Assembly: GCF_030272615.1 (NCBI RefSeq)
Contig: NC_081415.1
Span: 625,643,740-625,707,739 of the forward strand
Source of the DNA: Cryptomeria japonica
Taxonomy: Eukaryota > Streptophyta > Pinopsida > Cupressales > Cupressaceae
Direction of reading: 5' to 3'
DNA: 64,000 nt
The first letter of the stretch is position 1, and the number at the start of each line of letters is the position of its first letter. Positions 46,577 through 57,540 of the stretch are shown piece by piece. The notes beneath the pieces are model-generated. The model saw nothing but the letters and a program-made list of their open reading frames with translations. It made no database searches and had not been told where the DNA came from. The translations under genes were made by a program, and so were the position numbers.

Positions 46577-48140
46577 TGTGGGATGCAAAATTCTTTCTTC
46601 TATTAACAAAGTAATCAATTAGAAACAAGGGAAATCACAAATCCCTATCCTAATCAGAATTTAACAAATAATACAATGGAATAATGTAATTAAGGAACAA
46701 GAATCATAAATCAAATCAAATCAAGAACTCCCTTATTCCATGGCTACGTAGAACTTCCATTGCTCTTCTCCTCTTCGTGGTATGATGGCTCTCAGATATT
46801 GTGTTGGTAACCTGCAAGTGACACAAAGATTCAAAGTTCATGATTCAGAGAAATTGTCCAAGATTGAGGAGATTGGATGCTCAATTTATAGAAAATTGGA
46901 GAAGATTGATTGAAAGGTGGAACGGAATGATCAAGAGGTGTGAACTGAGGTGAACTCAAATGCAAGTTGATAGTTGAACTACTAATTGTAGGAGTGAAAC
47001 TCAATAGATTGAATAGATTAATTGAGTCAACTGATTGAGAAAAAGTTGACTGAAGGAAGAAAAAGGATGATTGGAGGAAATAAAGAAGATGACAAAGAAA
47101 GCTTAATTTAGAAAAAGCTAACTAAAAGATGGAAATAGAAGTTGGAGAGATAAATGATTTAATTAATTAATTTAGCATGTGCTTGCATTTAGATTTAGAT
47201 TATTAATTTAATCTTTGCATGAGATATTATTCAAATAATTGAATTAATAAATTCAATTTAGCATTTGAATATATTTAGAACTTAACTTTGATTTTCATTT
47301 GGTTTTTGAAATCATGCACATGTATTTGAATTTGGAAGAAATTAGAAGAATATGAAATTAAATGAAATTAGAATTTGGGGATTTGGAAATGGAAGAATTA
47401 ATTAGCTAATTAAATAATTTAAAGAAACTATTTAATTGTGTAGAAATGAAATTTAATTAAATAATAAAGATTATTTAATTTAAAGGATTAAATCACTATT
47501 AATTAAATAATTAATATTTAATTAATATTTTAGAAGAGGGTTGAATGATTAGATGATTGGAGATAGAAATTGAATAATTAGTAAATAAAGATTATTTAAA
47601 TTGGGGAATTAACCATAATTAATTAAATAATAAATATTTAATTAATATTTAGAAAATGATTAAAATGATTAAATGATGATAGAATAAGTAAGATAGAATA
47701 ATTAATAAGATGATGAGGAAATATGAATTTAGAAGAAATAGATTAATTAAATTAATTAAATAATAAAGATATTTAATCAATTAGAGGAAAAATAAGTACA
47801 TGATCAATGAGACATTTTTACGTGTCTACATTGGCCCTCTTTGAGACAATGTCGAAATGACATTGTTTCAAAGAAAATGAAAAATTCTGCCCCAATATGC
47901 CTTGGTATTGCTGTATAGTGTGAATGTGCCCCGTCGGAAAAGGTGGTCGGAAAATTCAAAAATTGAGACCATGTTTTCAATACCAATGTAAAGAGAAAGT
48001 GTGTGAAATTTCATGTCATTTTGAGATCATTTGAGTAGGCTACAAGTTGTTTGAAGATGGCGGGGACCACGGGCATCAAGGTGTCTTTAAAAAAAACCCT
48101 AATTTTGAGCTATAAATAGAGATTTTTAGGTTTTCATTTG
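46577..48140 (+). other. D LTR U3-like region
   Basis: Starts TG, no coding potential. From 47130 to 47800 it is extremely AT-rich with TTAATTAAATAAT words; a segment near 47480-47560 recurs at 47580-47690 (AATTAATTAAATAAT, ATATTTAATTAATATTTAG). A promoter-like TATAAATAGAG is at its end. Confidence 0.6.
48111..48118 (+). promoter_or_regulatory. TATA box of D
   Basis: TATAAATA in the context GAGCTATAAATAGAG, after a long AT-rich U3-like region. Confidence 0.65.
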
Positions 48141-48581
48141 CTCATTTGTGATTTGGTAATTCCTTGGTTTCTTTGCAATTTATGTGCATGTTTCTGAGTA
48201 TTTGATCATCATGGTTGGTTATAGAGCTCGAATGCACTTGTCAGGCCGAGTACGTTTATTTCAGAGACCTCCTGGGACTAGCGGCATGGTATTTTTCATT
48301 GTTTTTCCTGTCTTTATGCCTATTTTTCAAAAATTGTCTTTGATCATTTTTTGCTTGTCGTTATGCAATCGCTTGTCGATTTTCACACATTAGTGTTTAG
48401 TGTACCACAAATGCTTTAAAAGTTACGCATGCATCGTAAGTGTCACGCAATCGCTAAGGTAGTATTACGCAATCGCCTCTGTCAAGTTTTGAATTTCTAT
48501 TTTTTGTTGGTTTATTTTGCTACTAATATTCTGTTTACAGCCTATGGCAGATTCGCAGAGAGGATTAGATTAGTAATTTTA

Positions 48582-48871
48582 CATGCACATCTCACACTTC
48601 AATTTTTAGTGCTTAAAATCAACAACAGTTAAAATGGACATGCATGGATAATCTCACACTTCAATTTTTAGTGCTTAAAATCAACAACAGTTAAAAAGGA
48701 CATGCATGGATAATCTCACACTTCGTTGTTGGTGTTTAAAATGAACATGGGCTAAAATTGACATGCATGTATCTCACACTTGGTTTTTGGTGCTTAAAAG
48801 TCAACAAATGGTTAAAATTGACATGTATGCCTTCATACTTGGATTTGGTGTTTAAAATTGACATGCACATG
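48582..48871 (+). repeat. ~62-bp tandem array in D
   Basis: Nearly five units beginning CATGCATG or CATGCACA, with ATCTCACACTTC, then TTAGTGCTTAAAATCAACAA and GTTAAAATGGA. The first two are almost identical; later ones diverge and shorten. Confidence 0.9.
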
Positions 48872-49893
48872 CGGATCTAACAACTAAATTTGGGCTATAA
48901 AATGAACGTGAATCAGGCTGCATTAGATTAAATCATTTTTTATTTTCTTAAGGGAAAAGAACTTTTCATTATGTTTGGGGTGGACCTACTATTGCACTAA
49001 CTGACTTTCTACCCGCCATCGGGCCCATGGGAGAAAGAAGGAAGGTGACAACATCATCCAAATTTTCTTTTTGTTCTACGTAGTGAGGGGTATCTTTGAT
49101 TGGGGATTTCATCACCCCACAGAGGTACTTCAAATTGGGATGCGTTGGGGATATCATATCTCCCAGCGTACTCTCGAGTGGGTTTTTAGAGCCGCTATAT
49201 AAATATACTGGTCAGGCCGCTAGAGTGTTGAGTGAATTTGACGTATGTGGGGGCCTTCCCTGCACCGATAAGCTCAACTAAAGCCTTAAGTGGCTTGCTT
49301 TGAGAATCCATCATTGGATCGGGATCCCTCAAGACCTAATACTAAGAACCAAATTAGTTGCCAAAAATCCTACATTTAGTGGTTCCGGGAGTGCGGATCG
49401 TACCCCATAGATACCCCTCATGTACCTTACATTATGAGGCAGAAATCCCTGGACTAAAAGATCCTTGGATCTTCAAGGTAAGAGAGACTGGCATGCTCGA
49501 GAAGTGTGCCCCGTAAAGTGGAGCCAGTGCTACCAAACTCTCTATCTATCCATCTTGTTTCGATATTTTGCTGCAGGGGCCTCACTGAATGGTGTCCACT
49601 ATCCAGCCTAAGATTGTATTCCATGCTTTTTTATGTATTGTTGTGATAGACCAGTATTGAGTCAGTCCCGTGGGCTATTTTAGGCCCTATCCCATGTATC
49701 TTTGAATTTTCTGAGATTGTATGAAAATTGAGTCAATCAGCTATACATACCTACCAACAATTGTTCTTAGATTTGGAAAACTACAAAACATTGTCCTACA
49801 CACGAAGTTACAGAAAACAAAGTCCATTTTGAAACCAAAACTCAAAATTCCTTTCATACTTGTGACCCTAGGCAGCCTTTTACATAGTCCTTG
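48872..49893 (+). other. D leader region, no firm gene
   Basis: Higher GC than its surroundings. A short frame at 49096-49281 reads CVGDIISPSVLSSGFLEP, not recognised. A possible intron runs from 49480 (CTTCAAG/GTAAGAGAG) to 49574 (TATTTTGCTGCAG/GG). Similar consensus acceptors occur earlier (TCTGTTTACAG at 48530-48540). A spliced leader is possible but unproven. Confidence 0.4.
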
Positions 49894-50150
49894 CATAGTC
49901 CCACTTACATCCTCATTATCGTCCTACATCTTTTGCATAGTCCCACTTACGTCCTCATTATTGTCCTACACCTTCTTCATAGTCCCACTTACATCCTCAT
50001 TATTGTCCTACGTCTTTTGCATAGTCCTCACTTACGTCCTCATTATCGTCTTAAAGTCCTTGCATAGTCCTCATTCACATCTTCATTATCATCCATAGTC
50101 GTTGCACAGTCCTAATTTTGAGTCCACATTATCATCCTCATATACATCCT
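49894..50150 (+). repeat. 42-bp tandem array in D
   Basis: About six units of CATAGTCCCACTTACATCCT followed by CATTATCGTCCTACATCTTTTG. The first three are close copies, the last ones drift. Since 42 is a multiple of three, a repetitive frame is open across it (49721-50098). Confidence 0.88.
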
Positions 50151-50190
50151 TGTCTAGACCTCATATACATTTGTCTTAGTTCATCATCAT

Positions 50191-51035
50191 TTGCATAATC
50201 ATCCTAGAAAGTCATACCCCAAATTTCCAAAACACAATCAGAGGATCAGTCAAACTCAACCTCAACTCAAACAAGTTGGTCAAGTTCAATCAAACATTGT
50301 CACATTCAGAGAAATGGAGAAATATCTTACATTTTGTGATCCTAGGTCCAAACCAAACAAGCAAACATCATGGATTGTAATTATAAATTTCATAGGGAAG
50401 GTGGAGGATTCATCCCTTCCATTCCTATTCCATCGCCATCCATAGAAATATTAGCTCAACAAATCAAAACTTTGCAACAACAAGTGACAAACATGGCTAG
50501 TCCTGACAACCATAGGGGTTGGTTAGAAAACATGATGATAGAAGTAATGGCCAAGAGGGGATTAGTATCAGACCAACCTTCATTCTTCAACAAATCCATT
50601 CCTACCTCAGTTCAACCAACATTAGAGTCATGTAAACCTTCTTTTTCTTTCAACCCACTACATCATTCATACCAATCACATCAAGCCAACATTCAAAGTA
50701 CCCCTTTCAACCAAAATCAAACCCCATTCAACCAAATTCCAAATAAAAATTCATATCAACCCAACATTCAAACCTCATTCAACCAAAATCAAACCCCATT
50801 CAACCAAGGTCCAAATCAAAATTCATATCAACCCAACTTTCAAACCTCGTTCAACCAAAATCACACCCATTTCAACCAAAGTCCAAATCAAAATTCATTC
50901 AACCAAAATCAAACCTTTTTCAACAAAAAATCAAACCTCTTTCACCCAAAATCATACTCCTTTCAACCAAAATCAAATCCCTTTCCACCAAATCCCAAAT
51001 CAACCATATATATCCACCATTTCATCATCCCCTGA
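50191..51035 (+). pseudogene. D ORF1: Gln-rich then Asn/Gln repeat protein
   Basis: Two overlapping frames (50191-50445, 50370-51035) probably form one shifted gene. The start of the second has IEILAQQIKTLQQQVTNMAS, like the Gln-rich gag segment of B (ILTQQIQTLQTQIQDM). Then come about three and a half copies of a 24-residue repeat (NQNSYQPNFQTSFNQNQTPF) up to about 50990. No Gag core or zinc knuckle is visible. Function unknown. Confidence 0.6.
50701..50990 (+). repeat. 72-bp tandem array coding the 24-residue repeat
   Basis: Units contain CATTCAACCAAAATCAAACC and CCAAATCAAAATTCATATCA. Later units lose parts and decay to a TTTCAACCAAAATCAAA theme. Confidence 0.85.
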
Positions 51036-51054
51036 AATCACACAAAACCAATCC

Positions 51055-52125
51055 ATGCCATCTCTATCTAATAACACAACCTCCCAAGGGCTATCCATCG
51101 TACAAAACCAATCTAATCCAAGTCATGATTCAGAGAATCTCATTCAAAATCCTTCTTCATCAGGCCAAAATGTTGAAACATTCCAACAATCTCCCATGCA
51201 TTCCCAAACTCCTTCCCCGTTTCAAGAGGATGATCCAAAATCAGAAGAAATTAGTCCTGAAACAAATAAAGATCAAGAACAACCACTTCCATCCTACCCA
51301 ATTTTTGATCAAGATCCCACTAACCAAGAATCTTATGATGATCCCCTTGCTCTTTTCTATTCCATTCATAATGACACCCTTTCATCTCAAGAAAAAAGTG
51401 TCCTTTCAAGTCCCATTCAACATCCACCTCCTAAGAAAGATCAAGATATCCCTTCCATCCTCCCTAATAATCCCTTTACAAAAGTATACCTTTACCTTCA
51501 TGTCCTAAACAAGATCCCATTATTTTTCCAAATATTGATCAAGATCCCTTCATCTCCATGTCATAATCCTCCATGTTCTTCACAATATTCCCTCTCAAAC
51601 AAACTTACCATTTCTCCTAGTGATCCCAATCCCTTTACACAAGTTGATCATGAACCCCTTATTAATGAAATCACCAATCTAGATCATACTACACAGAACA
51701 ACTTGTCAACAATTGTTTCATCATCTTGTTCAAGAACAATCGTAACACCAGTTAATGAGATCAACAACTGGTTGATTTCATCATCCTCTTCAAGTGCATC
51801 AATAAAAACAAGCATAACACCTGCTCATGTCATAACTTCAAAACCGAAACTAATTTGTCTCATACACCTACACTTGAAATATTGGGGGCAAGAGAACCTA
51901 CCACGATTGGATTTCTTTGAAAATGATAACTCTATAGCTGAATTCATGGGTTCCAAAGCTAGATTTCCTTACGATGATCCACAAAATCAAAAAACTAAAA
52001 AACTAAACATTGGAGATGTTGAACGTGTACACTTAGTTGAGTCCTTATGTCCTATTGGAAAACACATCTTTATCCAACTCTTCAAACAAAAACCAATGAA
52101 CTACCTACACAAATATTATACCTAA
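51055..52125 (+). CDS. D ORF2: disordered protein with Tat-linker-like end
   Basis: An open frame of 356 codons, ATG 51055 to TAA 52123-52125. It is mostly Ser/Pro/Gln/Asn-rich (SLSNNTTSQGLS, PPPKKDQDIPSILPNNPF) with DPLALFYSIHND. Near the end LDFFENDNSIAEFMG resembles the linker ahead of RT in Tat-C (LDIFPTDDALAEFLG) and B (IDTFPNDYAIFVYL). It then ends with no RT following before B2 interrupts at 52194. This is either the N-terminal part of a decayed Tat polyprotein or a self-standing product; I cannot tell which. Confidence 0.55.
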   Translation: MPSLSNNTTSQGLSIVQNQSNPSHDSENLIQNPSSSGQNVETFQQSPMHSQTPSPFQEDDPKSEEISPETNKDQEQPLPSYPIFDQDPTNQESYDDPLALFYSIHNDTLSSQEKSVLSSPIQHPPPKKDQDIPSILPNNPFTKVYLYLHVLNKIPLFFQILIKIPSSPCHNPPCSSQYSLSNKLTISPSDPNPFTQVDHEPLINEITNLDHTTQNNLSTIVSSSCSRTIVTPVNEINNWLISSSSSSASIKTSITPAHVITSKPKLICLIHLHLKYWGQENLPRLDFFENDNSIAEFMGSKARFPYDDPQNQKTKKLNIGDVERVHLVESLCPIGKHIFIQLFKQKPMNYLHKYYT

Positions 52126-52188
52126 AGGTTGGGCTAGTTTGGGTTTTACTTTTCGCATTGCATATCATATCATTCAAAACATTGCATT

Positions 52189-52193
52189 ACATA
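52189..52193. repeat. Presumed target site of B2, left copy
   Basis: ACATA directly precedes TGTATACACC. The right copy lies outside the window. Confidence 0.45.
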
Positions 52194-53254
52194 TGTATAC
52201 ACCTAAAAATGGTCTAAAGATAGTTAATTAAATACACAGTTATTTGATTAATTCCCCTTCCCAATTAATTGGATTCACAAGCAATTTAATTAATTTCTCT
52301 ATTCATCTACTAGTAAATAAATCTAAATAATTTATCTATATAGTTCATCTCATATTGCCCTTTGATTAGTTAATTCTCAATTAATTAATGTCTCCCCATA
52401 CTAATCAATTCTTCTAATCCCTAACTAAGATTAACAAACTCAAGTTTGTTGAGATTAATTACCATTTTTCTATTATTTGAATTTCTAAATTCAAATGAGC
52501 ACATGGCTCCTAACTTTAACCACCCAACCTAACCATCCCCTAACTTAACCCATTCAATCTAATCTTGGGTCTAACTAAACCTATCCTATCTTGCACATTC
52601 TAACCTCCTTATCCTAACCTCTCATGGTGTGGATATTCTCTCCTTGAGACACATGGCACTTTTGCCACATGTCTCCTCCCTTGGACACTTGCCCTCTCAT
52701 GAGCAAGGCTCCTTGACACTTGTCACCATAGAGATGACAAGTGTCCCTTCCTCCAACCTCTTCTCCAACTTCCTCAATCTTGGCCCTTGATATCTTCAGA
52801 TCAAATCTGGACCGTCAATTCCTGCCACCTCAGCTTTGGCCTTGGAATTCCTATAAATACCCCTCATTTTGGAGAAATATGGATCCCATCTCATATCAAT
52901 TTAGGCATTGTTACAATAGGCAATTTGCATTTCAATTATCTAGTAATTAGCTTTTGGATTAATCATAGCATATTAATCTAGTTTCTTGCATCATACATTT
53001 CATATCATCTCCATAGTCAATCATGATCAAATAGCTACTCAACTCTTGAGTTACCACTTTGGAGGTCATTGCTCCGCTAAGAGCCCATCAATCCAACACC
53101 TTCAAGGTCCTCAAGAATAGAGGAAAATGGGACATTTCAAGGAAGGCTTATGGTTTGCGTCTTTGATTTAGTTTTTCAATTAAGCTTTTCAATTATGTTT
53201 TTATTGTCTCATTATATGTGTATGCATATCTTATACCACATTTTTAGCATCACA
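52194..53254 (+). repeat. B2 5' LTR
   Basis: 1061 bp, TGTATACACC to AGCATCACA. Aligns with B1 24393-25560 over most of its length; the last ~250 bp differ. TATAAATA at 52852-52859. Confidence 0.9.
52852..52859 (+). promoter_or_regulatory. TATA box, B2 LTR
   Basis: TATAAATA in TTCCTATAAATACCCC, matching the B1 box. Confidence 0.75.
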
Positions 53255-53259
53255 TTAAT

Positions 53260-53277
53260 TGGTGCCCACCGTGGGGC
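53260..53277 (+). promoter_or_regulatory. B2 primer-binding site, probably tRNA-Lys
   Basis: TGGTGCCCACCGTGGGGC, five bases after the LTR end and identical to the B1 site at 25564-25581, which fixes the LTR ends of both copies. Confidence 0.82.
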
Positions 53278-53439
53278 CTAGCCCCTTTGATCTTTAACAA
53301 GTTTGCTTGTAGGAAATTTTATTGATAGGTTGATTAGCTCTTTTGGAGTGCAGATTAACTCTCTTGGGCTCCCGAGTCGCATTTTTGGCATCTTTTGTGG
53401 TGTTCTGGAACCTCAAATGACATTTATGGGAGATTCCTC

Positions 53440-53700
53440 AACTCTGCTTTTAAGTTTTTCTATACTTTAGCGCTTTCAGTCTGTACTTTAGCATTTTTGG
53501 TATGTATGGTGACGTTTTTGGCAAATTTATCAACGTTTTCAATCTGTTTAACAATATTTCTGTTTTGTAGAACAACGTTTTAAGTGTGCAGAACAACATT
53601 TCTAGTGTGCAGAGCAGCGTTTCTAGTGTGCAGAGCAGCATTCTTGGCACATATGATGGCGTTCTTGGTCAATTTGATGGCGTTTTCAATTTTTTTATTA
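53440..53700 (+). repeat. 21-bp-period array 1, B2 leader
   Basis: Degenerate units, clearest at 53590-53645: AGTGTGCAGAGCAGCGTTTCT. The translated form repeats SSVQSSV. Confidence 0.75.
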
Positions 53701-54739
53701 ATTTTGCAAATATTGTATGTTGCATTCCTCATTTCTGCTTCTGGACTGTCATTTTTCTGAACCTAATTGGCAGATTGTTGGTTTTGCAGATACTTATTTC
53801 GCTGTGAAAGACCGGAGTCATAAACTATTTCACCGCCAAATAATGCAATATAAACTACTAACTTTGTTTGCAGCTATGGGATTTTGCACGTATATTTGTT
53901 AAATTAGGCACATAGACTAATTACAATGGAAATGAACAAACATGTCTTATGTGTCTTGATGATAGCTGAGTATGCTCTCACCTTTCTTAAGTGATCAGAA
54001 AGCTAGACTCATCCTTTGCTTTCAATTGCATATCTTTAGAGGGCCTGTCACAGTGGGAAAAAGTAATCACCTTGTGAGAATGACCGAAGTGAGTACAACT
54101 GGACCTGAGCATTCCAAATCACTATAATAAATAGGTCTCTGATGATTTAAGTCTCAGAGAATGGGATTATTTGAGTTTTCTCTTTGAGATCTCTCATATC
54201 GGGCATTTTGTAGGGCCTCGCGGTCTCAATCACATTTACGTGACTACAACTTGTTTTGGTACCTCACTGGGCTATAGGCCTCAATCATTCTTGCATGACT
54301 TCAAGGGGTAATTTCAAACAGAATTCTTGACTAAGAACTTTAAAAATAGAAGCTACCCGATTCACCTCCGAAAGGGTGATAATCTTTGTGCAAGAGAGAT
54401 AGTAACTCTCCCAAGACACTTGCCATATCATGCCCCCATTAGAATTTGGAGTCAGATAATACAACATTGAGAATCCATTGCGTGAGACTCAGCGGCCGTA
54501 TTCTGATTAGCTATTGGGTGTGTACCTAAGTCAGCAAGCAAAGGTTTTCATTCTCAGCCAATCTCCTTAGGATAGACTGATTGATGTGTTTTTAACAATT
54601 AAAAACCTTTTGAAACAAAAATATAATCTGATTTCTATGTTTGTAAGTCAAGTCAAGATATCATCCATTAAAATACAACAAACATTGAAAACTCAAACTT
54701 CAAATTGTCAAATTCACAAGTTTTGCAGCAGATTAGCTC

Positions 54740-54990
54740 TTTCAATCCAAACAATCGCACCTACAGTCCAAACAGTCACATCTACAATCCAAACAGTCGT
54801 ATTAACAGTCCAAACACTAGCGTTTTCAGTCCAAACGATCACATTTACAATCCACACACTAGCATTTTTAGTCCAAACAATTGCTCTTTTAGTCCAAACA
54901 TTAGCGTTTACAGTTCAAGCATTAGCTCTTTCAGTCCAAATGGTCGCACCTTCAGTCCAAATAGTTGCATTTTCAATCCAAAGGTCAGCT
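54740..54990 (+). repeat. 21-bp-period array 2, B2 leader
   Basis: About twelve units such as AGTCCAAACATTAGCGTTTAC. One frame (54586-55083) stays open and repeats the TVQTLAF theme. Confidence 0.85.
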
Positions 54991-55149
54991 CTCTTGGTGT
55001 TAATGTCAAATTTCTCATATTTCAACATTAACTCTCAAAGGTTGAGCATATTACAGAGTTGGGTCAAAATTGTAATCTCCTAAGTTCAAACACTCAATTT
55101 GCTAAACCTACATATCATTATTTGAACTTTAGAGTCACTGTATAGCAGA

Positions 55150-55375
55150 ACAGAGTTCCTGGTTTGTCAGTCAGCATTTCTGGTCTGTATGTCAGCATTT
55201 TTGGTCAGTATAGTAGCATTTTTGGTAAGTTTGTCAGAGTTTCTGGTCCAAACAACAGCGTTTCTGGTCTAAACAGCAGCATTTCTAGTCTAAATAACAA
55301 AGTTCCTGGTCTAAATAGTAGCGTTTCTGGTCTAAACAATAGAGTTCCTGGTCATTTTGTCAGTGTTTTTGGTAA
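55150..55375 (+). repeat. 21-bp-period array 3, B2 leader
   Basis: About ten units such as GGTCTAAACAGCAGCATTTCT. One frame (55164-55430) repeats SGLNSSV. The unit is recognisably the same as in array 2. Confidence 0.85.
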
Positions 55376-55882
55376 AATACATCAAAATCAGAAAACAAAA
55401 ACAACCCATTTCTCAAACAATCAAACATAGGGAGTAGGTCATCTTGTTGGGTCATTTAATCAAGTTATCTTCTGTCAAAAACAGATTCAAGAACAAGACA
55501 CACAAAAAGTCTCAAGTATTCACCTCAAACAAGTTAAAGATCAAACACCTTAAAGTGCAACAACACATTGCCTTTGATAAACTAATTGTTCAAACATAGT
55601 TTCTCATCGGGATCTATCATCCTTTAATCATGAAACTACAACACTTGATCAGAATAACCTCGTTCATTATCATAAGATATATCATTCCTATTTGAACTTG
55701 GTCATATCAAAAATCACAAAATTTGCACTCCAAAAACTAAGATCGAAAAAACTTGTAAACAAGAAAATACTTGAAAAGATCATTTTGTGTCTATACATCT
55801 ACAACTTTCACCTCAATAATTGATCACTTATAATGACACATTACTCAAGATTTAAACCCCGAAAAACATTCAAAACACGTGT

Positions 55883-57540
55883 ATGCCTGTTCTAACCAGG
55901 GCTCAGAGACGGAAAATTGCAGAAATAGAAATAGAAACATTTGAGATAACTAAAGACTATAGAATCATGGAACATGAAGATGAAATACAAGTTGAAGAGG
56001 AAATAACAGAACAAAATATCAGAGACATCAAGAAAGATCCTCAATTCGACAAATTTATGAAGAAATTATTGGAGGGAGAAAAAGAAAAATATTTCCTAAT
56101 GTTAGCCAAATCTAGTGCTACACTCCCCCAAGATTTTGATGTAAACAAATTGAAACAAAAGAAAAGTGGTCCTCCTCCTAATGATGAACAATATGAGGAC
56201 ATCTTTGGTCTCAAAATTTATAACACGTCAATTCTTAGCAAAACCAGAAACAATGAGGAAACTTACATTCCCACAAGGGAGGAAGTAGAAATTCTAAATA
56301 ACACTCAATCCAACGAAGATACAAGAAGGGATAGAGATGATACAAGAAGAGATCAATATATTCCTAGAATGCAAAATCATGGTCATACAAGAACAAATCA
56401 TGTTGATAATCCTATCATGACTCTCACACAACAACTACAAACATTGCAAACACAAATCCAAGATATGCAAAGAGGAAATGTTAGACGATACTTGCTTCAA
56501 GAAATATGTCCTTATCCATTTGACAACAACCTCAACATGATACCTTTTCCTATAGATTTCGAGACTTTGAGGTACAAAAAATATGATGGAAGCACTAACC
56601 CTCAAGATCACATAAGAGAATTTTACACAATGAGCATGGAGTTTGCACATGAAGATACATACTTAATGAGACTATTTCCAAAAAGCTTAACTAGATTAGC
56701 CATGGAATGGTTCTCAAAACTTCCACCAGGAATCAGATCATTTTCAGAGTTGGTGGATAAGTTTGTATGCCAATATGCTTATAACATCTAACACAAAATA
56801 ACAATGCTAGACCTATGTAACACAAAACAAAAAAGCAGAGAACCCTTCATGACATTCTTACAATGATGGAGGCGGTAAGCTTCGAGGTATCCTCGTACAG
56901 TGCCAGAGTATGAAAAAATGGACATTTTCATAGATAACTTAAATGATCAAATGAGTTATTACTTAAAAATGTAAGGAAATCAAAGTTTTACAAAAATGAT
57001 TGATAATGGAATCAGAATGAAAGAAGCCATGATAAAGAAAGGTGAGTTGAAAATATTCAAAGAAGGAGTTCACCCTCTTAACAACAATAACAACAATAAT
57101 CACAATGATAAACCAAAATTTTGGAATAGAAATCATAATGTTGTCAATGATGGGATAGTGGATAACAACAATGTAAAACCAAAGCAACTAATTTTCAACT
57201 TATCCAATCACTCAACAACAGCTCAACAAAACAACAATCACCAAAAAGTAACTATCAAAAATTTCTTTCGAAGACAATTTACAAACATTGGTGAACCCCT
57301 TGGGTCCACATTAAAAATACTCATCGTAAACAAATTGATTCCGTTACTAGAAGAAAGAAACTTTGAACCCAAGGTAAAACCTGCTTGGTGGAATGACAAC
57401 CATTACTCTGATTTCCATCGAAACAAAGGACACCAAATAGATGCTTGTCAATGATTAAAACATGTCATCCAAGATTTGATTGATAATGGAATAATAACTG
57501 TGGATGGACATACAACAAACGAATCTCACACAACCACTTC
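55883..57540 (+). pseudogene. B2 gag
   Basis: ATG 55883; open to 56791, where a TAA falls at the codon that is CAA in B1. N-terminus basic (MPVLTRAQRRKIAEIEIE), acidic region, Gln-rich QTLQTQIQDM, Gag core (KYDGSTNPQDHIREF, MEFAHEDTYLMRLF, AMEWFSKLPPGIRSF) at about 56570-56790, Asn-rich stretch (NNNNNHND) near 57085, Tat-type nucleocapsid CX2H-like segment (DFHRNKGHQIDAC) near 57415. Further stops near 56863, 56875, 56970 and 57452, and a one-base shift near 57500. Structural particle protein, inactive here. Confidence 0.88.

Larger units (their letters stand above)
46577..52193 (+). mobile_element. D: partial LTR retroelement with N/Q-rich ORFs
   Basis: B1 sequence stops at 46576 and an unrelated unit starts with TGTGGGATGC. 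The first ~1.6 kb looks like U3 (AT-rich, then TATAAATAG at 48111), followed by tandem arrays and, from 50191, ORFs with low-complexity Asn/Gln repeats and a short stretch resembling the Tat pre-RT linker. B2 interrupts it at 52194, so its 3' half is unseen and the LTR end and primer-binding site could not be fixed. Best guess: a gag-poor or non-autonomous Tat-like element. Confidence 0.65.
53278..55882 (+). other. B2 leader with three 21-bp repeat arrays
   Basis: Untranslated leader of 2.6 kb. Conserved blocks with B1 alternate with copy-specific arrays at 53440-53700, 54740-54990 and 55150-55375. The arrays open short frames with seven-residue periodicity, but no frame is shared with B1, so coding is doubtful. 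Confidence 0.7.

Noticed and set aside
48184-48393. Short ORF after the D TATA box as a gene, with TGGTTATAGAGC near 48212 as a PBS
   Set aside because: The ORF has no recognisable product, and the PBS candidate matches tRNA-iMet too poorly and is not preceded by a clear LTR end.
48582-48871. CRISPR-like or satellite array
   Set aside because: Contiguous degrading units with no spacers; only five copies, inside the D element.
54586-55430. B2 leader frames as real genes
   Set aside because: Openness follows from the 21-bp period; B1 has no counterpart at this place, so I list them as repeats, not CDS.
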